Shown piece by piece: positions 1 through 6,389 of a stretch of DNA of 7,254 nucleotides. The translations under genes were made by a program, and so were the position numbers. Each line of letters opens with the position of its first letter. Position 1 is the first letter of the stretch. This stretch comes from Ruminococcus sp. (GTDB lineage Bacteria; Bacillota; Clostridia; Oscillospirales; Ruminococcaceae). The stretch is taken from contig DMBA01000266.1 in the NCBI GenBank assembly GCA_003446315.1, forward strand, positions 1 to 7,254, given 5' to 3'. Under the pieces are notes generated by a model. The model searched no databases. It worked only from the letters and a program-made list of their open reading frames with translations, and was not told the DNA's origin.

Positions 1-1091
1 ATCTTTACGAATCTGTCACCGAAAGTGGCAGGTGCAGTCGAATTCGGATATGCATAGATGCGGGTAACGCCGTTGAACGGATCATTGTAGGAGCAGTTTT
101 TGCTGAAAATGGTCACATCATAGAGTTTGCTGCAATCATAGAATGCTTCATAGCCGATGGAAGTAACAGATGCCGGCAGGTCGATTGCCTTCAAACCAAC
201 GCATTGGTAGAATGCATAGCTTCCGATCGTTTTCAGACCGGTTCCGACCTTTACAGAAGAAAGTGTGCTGCAAGAACGGAACGCATTGCTGCCGATGGAT
301 GTCACAGTGTTCGGAATGGTGACGGAGCTGAGTTTGCCGCAGCACTTGAAAGCATCGGTACCGATCGTTTTGACACCGCTTGGGATCGTGACACTCTTCA
401 GATTCAGGCAGAATTCGAAAGTTTTATCTGCGATTTTCGTGATCTTTGCATTGTTTGTGACCTTTTCAAGGCTCGAAAGGTATGAAAAAGCGCTCTGACC
501 GATGAATGTAACAGAGGACGGGATCACAACGGTTTTCAATGCTGCGCTTGTACCCTCAGAATTGCTGAAAGCAAATGCAGCAATGCTTTTTACAGTGCTC
601 GGGATTGTCACGCTGCCGGAAGCCTTTGAGCCGTCCACCAGAATGTTATTGATGATGCCGAGTTTCTTGCTGTGGTTCTGGATCTTCGTGTTCAGGAGCG
701 TTGTGTTGCGGAATGCATACGCACCGATTTCCGTTACACTGGGCATGGTGATGCTTGTCAGGGGAGATGTGTTGTAGGTTCTGAATGCGTTCGCACCGAT
801 ATATGTGATGCCGGAAGAAATGGTGACAGCTTTGACTTTGTTGTTATCCCACATATGGAAGGGATCCACTGTTTTGTAGCCGTCCCAACCGCGATCGTAC
901 AGCCGACCGCTGCCGGTGATTGTCAAAACGCCGGTATCTTTGTTCAGCGTCCAGGTAGCGTTTGCGCCGGCAGGCCCGGTTTCTGTATTGGATACAGCAT
1001 ACGCGGTCAACGGTGCAGCTGCGGTCATCGGGACAGCACTGAGCAACAGTCCTGCCGCACTCATAAGTGCAAGTGTTTTCTTCATAGACAT
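1..1091 (-). CDS. Secreted BspA-like leucine-rich-repeat (LRR_5) protein, C-terminus cut off by window edge
   Basis: The frame is open for 363 codons from ATG 1091 to the window edge, so the C-terminal part is missing. ATG 1091 is chosen over ATG 1085 because AAAGGAG (1101-1107) lies 9 bases upstream. Residues 1-32 form a signal peptide: MKK, a hydrophobic core, and likely cleavage after AYA. Residues 45-66 (WTLNKDTGVLTITGSGRL) are a small beta cap common in front of LRR_5 arrays. From about residue 86 follow nine or ten repeats of the type VTIPssVtsIGxxAFxxCs; the IGxxAF motifs recur at residues 97, 121, 169, 196, 219, 242, 265, 288 and 311. Residues 343-363 (RIYAYPNSTAPATFGDRF) look like the usual end of the array, so a further domain, perhaps a dockerin, may lie beyond the edge. 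This family is known as surface or adhesive proteins; the ligand here is unknown. The gene is transcribed separately from the upstream operon, from two promoters of its own. Confidence 0.93.
   Translation of the reverse strand, partial: MSMKKTLALMSAAGLLLSAVPMTAAAPLTAYAVSNTETGPAGANATWTLNKDTGVLTITGSGRLYDRGWDGYKTVDPFHMWDNNKVKAVTISSGITYIGANAFRTYNTSPLTSITMPSVTEIGAYAFRNTTLLNTKIQNHSKKLGIINNILVDGSKASGSVTIPSTVKSIAAFAFSNSEGTSAALKTVVIPSSVTFIGQSAFSYLSSLEKVTNNAKITKIADKTFEFCLNLKSVTIPSGVKTIGTDAFKCCGKLSSVTIPNTVTSIGSNAFRSCSTLSSVKVGTGLKTIGSYAFYQCVGLKAIDLPASVTSIGYEAFYDCSKLYDVTIFSKNCSYNDPFNGVTRIYAYPNSTAPATFGDRFVK
102..836 (-). repeat. Tandem LRR_5 coding repeats
   Basis: This part of the LRR gene is built of degenerate units. 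The IGxxAF landmark of the last six units is spaced exactly 23 residues (69 bases) apart, at residues 196, 219, 242, 265, 288 and 311. Earlier spacings are 24, 48 (one degenerate unit around residue 145) and 27. The similarity is clear in protein but diverged in DNA, so this is an old protein repeat rather than a recent tandem duplication. Confidence 0.8.
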
Positions 1092-1100
1092 AATTTAGCG

Positions 1101-1107
1101 CTCCTTT
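1101..1107 (-). promoter_or_regulatory. Ribosome binding site of the LRR_5 gene
   Basis: The minus strand reads AAAGGAG, ending 9 bases before ATG 1091 and 15 bases before ATG 1085. This spacing supports 1091 as the start. Confidence 0.8.
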
Positions 1108-1146
1108 GTTATGATGATATAATATAAAAGCAACAAAATTGCTGCT

Positions 1147-1175
1147 ATTATAAACTGCGATGAATGGATTGCCAA
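1147..1175 (-). promoter_or_regulatory. Proximal sigma-A promoter (P2) of the LRR_5 gene
   Basis: The minus strand shows TTGGCA (1170-1175, one mismatch to TTGACA), a 17-base spacer, and a perfect TATAAT (1147-1152). The start of transcription would be near 1140, giving a leader of about 50 bases before ATG 1091. There is no TG extension in front of the -10 box. It lies exactly 63 bases downstream of P1. Confidence 0.7.
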
Positions 1176-1209
1176 GAGAATAACGGCTGTCTTTACTGGC
1201 ACTGTTGTC

Positions 1210-1238
1210 ATTATAACATGTTAAAAAATAAAAGTCAA
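1210..1238 (-). promoter_or_regulatory. Distal sigma-A promoter (P1) of the LRR_5 gene
   Basis: The minus strand shows TTGACT (1233-1238, one mismatch to consensus), a 17-base T-rich spacer, and a perfect TATAAT (1210-1215) preceded by TGT, an extended -10 element. Transcription should start near 1203, giving a leader of about 110 bases. A perfect 10-base palindrome, TAACATGTTA (1214-1223), overlaps the upstream edge of the -10 box and could be an operator. The promoter lies after the terminator of the upstream operon, so the LRR_5 gene is a separate transcription unit. Confidence 0.85.
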
Positions 1239-1301
1239 GATGCAAATTCCTGTACATAAAAAGATAATTGATTGGACAATACAACAATGCAAGAACGCGC
1301 G

Positions 1302-1345
1302 TAAAATAAAAAAACGCCCGCAGTTCCGGAAAACTGCGAAGCGTT
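1302..1345 (-). terminator. Intrinsic terminator of the MoxR-DUF58-transglutaminase-dockerin operon
   Basis: On the minus strand a hairpin forms between 1332-1345 and 1313-1325. AACGC pairs with GCGTT and CGCAGTT pairs with AACTGCG, with a small internal mismatch and a six-base loop (TTCCGG). A T-rich run (TTTTTTATTTT) follows directly. The plus strand has no T tract after the stem, so it acts on minus-strand transcripts only. It lies about 175 bases after the dockerin-gene stop and about 65 bases before the P1 -35 box, separating the two transcription units. Confidence 0.9.
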
Positions 1346-1520
1346 TCATCATGATTGTATATTCCGGCTGGCAAGTGCCGCTTTGTTCAAAATACCGCGT
1401 CTGTAAAATTAAAATATGCATATAAATTATCGCATATCAAGTTATATGCACAAACACAGGATCAGACCGGTTTGCAGGGATACCGCAATATCGTCCGAAT
1501 TCTTTTTGCGGTATGCCGCA
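1346..1520 (-). other. Long 3' untranslated segment with two inverted repeats
   Basis: The 175 bases between the dockerin-gene stop and the terminator hold no credible gene. Two perfect 9-base inverted repeats are visible. ATACCGCAA (1480-1488) pairs with TTGCGGTAT (1506-1514) across 17 bases. TGCATATAA (1417-1425) pairs with TTATATGCA (1442-1450) across 16 bases. A smaller competing hairpin is possible at 1511-1520 (TGCGG-CATA-CCGCA on the minus strand). Whether these are functional RNA structures cannot be told from the sequence alone. Confidence 0.5.
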
Positions 1521-2591
1521 TCAGTTGACGATTTCTTCCCATGCCGCCGGAAGACTCAGGATCGCATTTTGCAGGTAATATTCCAGAATATACTGCGCGT
1601 CATTGGCTGTCAGCATGCCGTCACCGTCGATATCGCCGGCTGAAATCTGCGTCATTTCCATGCTGACAGGATTTCCCATCGTCAATTCCGCATAGGTGGA
1701 CAGCACTGCCTGTGCATCCCGGCTGTCAATGCGGCTGTCTCCGGTGAAATCACCTTTTTCATACGGCGATGCAGTGCCGAGAGACTCAAACCGCATGCCG
1801 TGTGTGAGCGCAAACCGCTGGATCGTGCTGCCTTCATAGCCCTGAATAACGCCGTCATATACATGCACGCCCAGACTGTTGATCTCCCGGTCAAACCGGT
1901 TGGAGATCGTGCTGATGTCATCATAGATCGCACAGTATTTTGCATAGCTCGTGAGGATCGCAAGCGAAGCGCATGAGGCGAATGCGGATACGCCGATTTC
2001 GTTCACATGCTCTTTCAGAACGATGCGCCGCAAATACTGATTGCCGGCAAATGCACCGGAACGAATGACTTCTACCGGAAGCGGCGTTGTAAAACTGGTT
2101 GCGGTCTTGCCGTTCGGATAAAACCACAGTTCGGTACGGTCAGCCGAATATAACACGCCGTTGAGCGAAACAAAGTTCGGGTTTTGCAAATCGACATCAA
2201 TATATGTCAGGGATGTGCAGCCGGTGAATACATATTGTCCGGCATCGTTCAGTGTTTTCGGCAAATGCACGATTTGCAGTGCAGAACAGTGATTGAATGC
2301 ATATGAACCGATGGATTCGATCCCGTCATATACAACGACTTCTTCCAGCTCAGTCTGATACGGATACCATGGCGGTCGGTTTCCGGCTTTCTGGGAATAG
2401 TCGGGCATTCTGCCGCTTCCGAAAAATTCGATCAGGTGCGTATCCGGATGATACTCCCATTGGATATATTGTCCGGCTTTGCCTGTTATGATCTCAGAAT
2501 CATCTGTGTCATCTGATGCGGCAAATACCGGTGTGCTGCCGCAAAACAGCGCCGCTGCACTCAGCAGCGCGGAAAATCTCTTGAATAACAA
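1521..2591 (-). CDS. Secreted LRR_5 protein with C-terminal type I dockerin
   Basis: The protein has 356 residues. The start is TTG 2591, the only reasonable initiator after the in-frame stop at 2607-2609. It gives a good signal peptide (KR, hydrophobic core, likely cleavage after VFA, residue 24). Upstream is only a weak GGGG at 2601-2604, so translation may be coupled to the preceding gene, 15 bases away. Residues 40-65 are the same beta cap as in the neighbouring LRR protein (GSGRMPDY). Residues 82-215 hold LRR_5 units (IGSYAF, IRSGAF, IGVSAF) interrupted by the BspA-type insert NPNFVSLNGVLYS (137-149). Residues 280-342 are a dockerin with two calcium loops, DFTGDSRIDSRD and DIDGDGMLTAND, each with ligands at positions 1, 3, 5, 9 and 12. 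No catalytic domain is present. Dockerins bind cohesins, so the protein is probably docked to a surface scaffold; its ligand is unknown. It is the last gene of the operon. Confidence 0.93.
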   Translation of the reverse strand: MLFKRFSALLSAAALFCGSTPVFAASDDTDDSEIITGKAGQYIQWEYHPDTHLIEFFGSGRMPDYSQKAGNRPPWYPYQTELEEVVVYDGIESIGSYAFNHCSALQIVHLPKTLNDAGQYVFTGCTSLTYIDVDLQNPNFVSLNGVLYSADRTELWFYPNGKTATSFTTPLPVEVIRSGAFAGNQYLRRIVLKEHVNEIGVSAFASCASLAILTSYAKYCAIYDDISTISNRFDREINSLGVHVYDGVIQGYEGSTIQRFALTHGMRFESLGTASPYEKGDFTGDSRIDSRDAQAVLSTYAELTMGNPVSMEMTQISAGDIDGDGMLTANDAQYILEYYLQNAILSLPAAWEEIVN

Positions 2592-2606
2592 TTGTGTTCG
2601 CCCCGT

Positions 2607-5057
2607 TCAATTCAGTTGTATTTGCTGTTTTTTCTGTGCTTTGCGCATGGCGCGTTCTGCTTTGCGCTGCCGCCTGACTGCCGGTTTCCATGCGTCATAT
2701 GCGGCGCAATAGATCCGGTATACGCGGTCTGCCGTTGCTGCATCACAGCGATCTGCATAAACGGTGTGTTCGAAGTCTTCCTGTAAACCGCTGAGATCCA
2801 TTTGCAGAAATGCGCCTTTTTCCTGACAAAGATCCCGTGCCGTAGCTGCCGGATCCGCTTTCCATTGTCTGCGCAGACGCGCAAATGCTGCCTGTACGCT
2901 TTCGGCATTCCGCTGCCTGCGGAATCTCCGGCGGAATTGTGCTTCTTTCAGATACGGAATGAGGATCATGAAAACCAGAAGCAGCAAGGCTGCTGCGACA
3001 AAGAGGATCAAGCCGGAATATTGCAGGGTCGCTAAGATATTCGTCTTTTCATGCGATTGCTCCAGATCGGAACTGGTTGTGGCATCCAGCATGAGCCAGC
3101 CGTATCCTGCGATGTAAACATCTGAAAACGCATGCCCTTCATCTGTTGTGACGGCAAATTTCCAGTTTCTGCCGCCCAGCAGCCGTGTATCGGGCTGCGA
3201 TGCCGAATAGCCTTCCACATATCGCGCAGGCAATCCTGCTGCACGGCAAAGCTCGGTCATTGCGCTGGCAAACTGCACGCATACGCCGGTTTTGTTTTTG
3301 AACAGGAATGTGCTGACATCGTCATCTTTTGTGATCCGGAAATCCAGTGAATAAGTAAAGCCGCCGTTATAACGCAGATAATCCTGAATGGCAATGGCTT
3401 TTTCGTAATCAGAATGCTTGCCGGCAGTAAGCTGTGCTGCAAGTTCCCGCACCTGTTCCGGCGTTTCGCTTTGGACGATACCTGCATATGCCATTGCGGA
3501 TTGATAGCCTTCCAGCGCACGCGCAGCCATCTGGCTGTTGGGATCGGATGACGGGAAGACTTCCTGCAAATCTGCAAGCATTTCGCCCCAGTTTTCCGCA
3601 TTGCATTTTGCGGTCAATGCCTGGGAAGCGGCGGTATTGGCAAAGCTGTCGCTGAAATAATCAATATCGCAGCTTTCATAATAGATTCTGCCGTCCTGAT
3701 AGCGGTACAGGATACCGGTCGGACTCTGGTGGATATCCATGCCGAAATCATATACATTGTAACTGTTGGAAAACGCATCCTTGACATAATAAAGTCCCGG
3801 ATAGATGGCGCGGTTATAAGATGCTGCCTGTATCTGCATTTTCCGGTAATAATTGTCAAGATCGGCATTCTGTTCTGCGATGCCGGTAAGTCCCCATTTT
3901 TCTGCAAATCCCGGATCTTTTTGGACGGCTGCCTGCATCAGTTGATACAGTTCGCCCGGATCCGGTTCTGTGACCATCGTCGTCAGGCGTTTGGTCTTCA
4001 TGAAACGATTGTCACCGCGCGGGGGCTGCTTGTCATATTCCGATGCAGACCAGTTGTCGTCATCATAGTGATAATCCGTAAATGTCCGCATGCGCAGATT
4101 CAGGATCTCATCTGCATTGACATAATACAGCGTGCGCGAATAATTCAGGTTGCCGTAATTGGTCGGGTCGGATGTATCCGTAAAGCCGGAAATTGCGTTC
4201 ATCAGGATATCCGAGAGTGCCGACATATCCAGCATGCCGTCCATATAGCTTCGGTCTTCCTTGACTTCCGGCTTCGGGATCACCAGAATGAGGATCGTTG
4301 CCGCTGCAATGAAGATGCCGGAGCCGTATAAAAAGGCACTGTCCAGCATTTCCGGCATCATGCCCGCAAATGCAGATTTTTTCGAGGGCATCGAAAGACG
4401 GCTTTCTGCATCCGGTTCATATTTCTGCACGATCTCTGCATCCTCTGCGTGTGCCTGCCGGCAGTAGATCATCACTGCAAAATAACAAACCAGCAGAATG
4501 ATGATCGAAGGAACCGGCATGGTTTCATTTTCCTTTGCATAGATCGCAAACGGGAAGATCATGACCGCAAAGGACATTAGGACACGATATCGGACAAATG
4601 TGAAATAATACGCAATGGACGCGATAAAAAAGGTGAAGAAGCAGAACAGCGCCAGCGTATATCCGAAATAATCCGTTGCAAGAACCGACTGCGGCGTTAA
4701 AAACCACACGAAAAAACTAAGCTGATAATTCAGCTCCGTGGGGCCGAAGCCCTTTGTGCTGTATCCCAATCGGATCAGATACAGCGATGCAAACATAAAA
4801 ACTGCACCAACCGCCAGATATGCAATGCCGCCAAGCACATGATGCTTGTTGACATAATCAAACAGCTTGAACAACAATCCCTGAAACAGCAGGGAAAGCA
4901 CGATCCAGAGGATCGTCAGCTTCGGCGAATAATGATAAAATATGCCGGAGATGACGGTTACTGCAAAGAGCAGCGGGATCCGGCGCGGCTGAAACAGCCA
5001 CCGCAAAACCGGATTGCGCTGAATGACCGAAGTGTCGATCGCAGTTTCGTTTTTCAT
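2607..5057 (-). CDS. TgpA-like membrane transglutaminase-family protein
   Basis: This is a polytopic membrane protein with an extracytoplasmic transglutaminase-like (papain-fold) domain. ATG 5057 (816 residues) is preferred because GGAG (5064-5067) lies 6 bases upstream; the longer start ATG 5081 (824 residues) has no ribosome binding site. Numbered from 5057, about seven hydrophobic helices occupy residues 28-261. A cytoplasmic loop rich in charged residues sits before the last of these. An outside region of about 410 residues follows, then one helix (about 682-703) and a basic cytoplasmic tail. The catalytic triad is visible: Cys593 (TGVCVQFASAM), His642 (DEGHAFSDVY) and Asp658 (LMLDAT). 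The family is known from MoxR-DUF58-TgpA operons, and TgpA is essential in Pseudomonas aeruginosa. Whether the enzyme crosslinks, hydrolyses or ligates is not known here. The His motif reads HAF rather than the common HAW. Confidence 0.92.
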   Translation of the reverse strand: MKNETAIDTSVIQRNPVLRWLFQPRRIPLLFAVTVISGIFYHYSPKLTILWIVLSLLFQGLLFKLFDYVNKHHVLGGIAYLAVGAVFMFASLYLIRLGYSTKGFGPTELNYQLSFFVWFLTPQSVLATDYFGYTLALFCFFTFFIASIAYYFTFVRYRVLMSFAVMIFPFAIYAKENETMPVPSIIILLVCYFAVMIYCRQAHAEDAEIVQKYEPDAESRLSMPSKKSAFAGMMPEMLDSAFLYGSGIFIAAATILILVIPKPEVKEDRSYMDGMLDMSALSDILMNAISGFTDTSDPTNYGNLNYSRTLYYVNADEILNLRMRTFTDYHYDDDNWSASEYDKQPPRGDNRFMKTKRLTTMVTEPDPGELYQLMQAAVQKDPGFAEKWGLTGIAEQNADLDNYYRKMQIQAASYNRAIYPGLYYVKDAFSNSYNVYDFGMDIHQSPTGILYRYQDGRIYYESCDIDYFSDSFANTAASQALTAKCNAENWGEMLADLQEVFPSSDPNSQMAARALEGYQSAMAYAGIVQSETPEQVRELAAQLTAGKHSDYEKAIAIQDYLRYNGGFTYSLDFRITKDDDVSTFLFKNKTGVCVQFASAMTELCRAAGLPARYVEGYSASQPDTRLLGGRNWKFAVTTDEGHAFSDVYIAGYGWLMLDATTSSDLEQSHEKTNILATLQYSGLILFVAAALLLLVFMILIPYLKEAQFRRRFRRQRNAESVQAAFARLRRQWKADPAATARDLCQEKGAFLQMDLSGLQEDFEHTVYADRCDAATADRVYRIYCAAYDAWKPAVRRQRKAERAMRKAQKKQQIQLN

Positions 5058-5060
5058 ATT

Positions 5061-5067
5061 TCTCTCC
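5061..5067 (-). promoter_or_regulatory. Ribosome binding site deciding the transglutaminase start
   Basis: The minus strand reads GGAGAGA, with GGAG ending 6 bases before ATG 5057. The alternative ATG codons at 5069 and 5081 have no purine-rich site at a suitable distance, so the shorter protein is more likely. Confidence 0.7.
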
Positions 5068-5090
5068 ATTTTCCGGTTCATCTGCCGGGA

Positions 5091-6389
5091 TCAGTTTTCC
5101 CCGCCTGCCTGTATCAGACGGTGATCGTGCGTAATCAGCCAAAGAGAACCGTTCTTCGGCACCGCAAATCCGGCGGAAAGCTGTTCCGGTGCCGCCAGAT
5201 ACAGCGTGGACGGATACTGCTCCAGTGCACCGATCAGTTCCGGGGAAGCATCTGTTGTGAAATACAGCAAAACAGCACCGCCATCCTGCTGCAAATCCGG
5301 CGGGAGCATCGGGATGCCGGCAAGCGCTTCCGGTGAACGGAATCCGCCCCGCAGCAGATTGACCGCTTCGACTGCCAACTGCTCGGCATCATCCAGCGAG
5401 AGACTGCTCCATTCGCCGTTGACATCCGCATAACTGAGCTTGCACGGATAGCCGTATTTGGCGCAGAGCATCAGAAAGCCGAGCGAGGATTCGATCAGTT
5501 GTTCTTCTGCGCCGAGCTGCTGGATCATCGGGATGTTTTTGGGGGAACGGCGGAAATCCAGCACGACCGACAGCCTTGCCAGTGCGACCGGTTCATCCTG
5601 CCGCACCATCAGATGATGCCGCTTGGATGACAGCTTCCAGTTGATGCGCTTGAGCGAATCGCCTGCCACATATTCCCGATGCTCATATCCCGGCATTGCA
5701 GATGCAGAATGCGTCGGGGTGGAATCGGTTTCTTCATCCGCAGCCGCAACCGCTGTGGAGACAGAACGGAACAGCTCACTGTTGGCTTTCATTTCCGGAA
5801 TTTCCGGTGTGATGAGAACCGTTTCCCGCGGCTCTGTATGCAGGCGGAAGGAAAACATGCCCAGATAATCCGAGAGCACCAGCTCCTTCAGCACCACTTC
5901 TCCGCCGCCGCAAAATCGAGGATGCAGCAGAATGCGATATTCTTCTTTGCGGGATGTGCCCATCGAAAGACAAAACGGGATCATATCCGGTGTGAGCTGA
6001 CTTTTGCGCATCTTTTTCCAGCGATTCATCTCATTGCGGTAACGCATGGCTGCGGCAGCACCGATTCCCTGCACCGGTTTTTCCGGCAGCGGCGCCGCAT
6101 TGGGATTCAGTGCACCGAAATGCGCATCTGCATGCAGGCGCAGCCTCAGAAACGGCACGGGCACGGGTGTATCCTTTTCCAGCACGATCACGGCAGGCAC
6201 ATCCTGATGCTTGGCGGCAGAATCCGGCAGAACCAGCCGCACACGCAAAGAACGGCGTGCGATCAATGTCACGATCAGTGAGAGCAGCGGCATCAGAACC
6301 AGAAAGCTCAGCATCATGACACCGATCCTGCCGTCCATAAAAAACATGAAGATCAGCGCGATGCCGATCGCACAAAAATAGCCTGCCAT
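5091..6389 (-). CDS. DUF58 family membrane protein, MoxR partner
   Basis: The protein has 432 residues, the usual size for the family. Two hydrophobic helices lie at residues 3-18 and 22-43, so the rest should be cytoplasmic. The DUF58 signature is at residues 236-262: HREYVAGDSLKRINWKLSSK, then LMVRQDE. A vWA-like fold follows, but its metal site reads LDFRRS (277-282) instead of DxSxS, so metal binding is doubtful. Residues 115-142 form a basic, helical-looking insert. ATG 6389 overlaps the TAA stop of the MoxR gene (TAATG), which points to coupled translation and a fixed ratio of the two products. DUF58 proteins are regularly encoded next to MoxR ATPases and are thought to be their membrane-bound partners; the biochemical role is not settled. 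The stop lies 33 bases before the preferred transglutaminase start. Confidence 0.92.
   Translation of the reverse strand: MAGYFCAIGIALIFMFFMDGRIGVMMLSFLVLMPLLSLIVTLIARRSLRVRLVLPDSAAKHQDVPAVIVLEKDTPVPVPFLRLRLHADAHFGALNPNAAPLPEKPVQGIGAAAAMRYRNEMNRWKKMRKSQLTPDMIPFCLSMGTSRKEEYRILLHPRFCGGGEVVLKELVLSDYLGMFSFRLHTEPRETVLITPEIPEMKANSELFRSVSTAVAAADEETDSTPTHSASAMPGYEHREYVAGDSLKRINWKLSSKRHHLMVRQDEPVALARLSVVLDFRRSPKNIPMIQQLGAEEQLIESSLGFLMLCAKYGYPCKLSYADVNGEWSSLSLDDAEQLAVEAVNLLRGGFRSPEALAGIPMLPPDLQQDGGAVLLYFTTDASPELIGALEQYPSTLYLAAPEQLSAGFAVPKNGSLWLITHDHRLIQAGGEN

Noticed and set aside
1129..1143. Small hairpin AGCAA-TTTTG-TTGCT in the LRR_5 leader, followed by T-rich sequence
   Set aside because: The five-pair AT-rich stem is too weak for a terminator or attenuator, and it coincides with the expected P2 start.
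1092..1203. Possible riboswitch in the 110-base leader from P1
   Set aside because: No known riboswitch core was recognised, and much of the leader is explained by the second promoter.
844..1374. A 176-codon minus-strand open frame overlapping the LRR_5 start
   Set aside because: It runs through the terminator stem, both promoters and the signal-peptide region of the LRR_5 gene in another frame, and its product resembles nothing known.
1240..1425. A short, basic plus-strand open frame in the intergenic region
   Set aside because: It is made of the terminator hairpin and the AT-rich promoter flank, and has no ribosome binding site.
3729..4331. A 200-codon plus-strand open frame opposite the transglutaminase gene
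   Set aside because: It lies wholly antisense to a gene with clear domains, is rich in Cys, Arg and Ile as expected for a shadow frame, and shows no family resemblance.
5679..6281. A 200-codon plus-strand open frame opposite the DUF58 gene
   Set aside because: It is antisense to a well supported gene, rich in His, Cys and Arg, with no recognisable domain.
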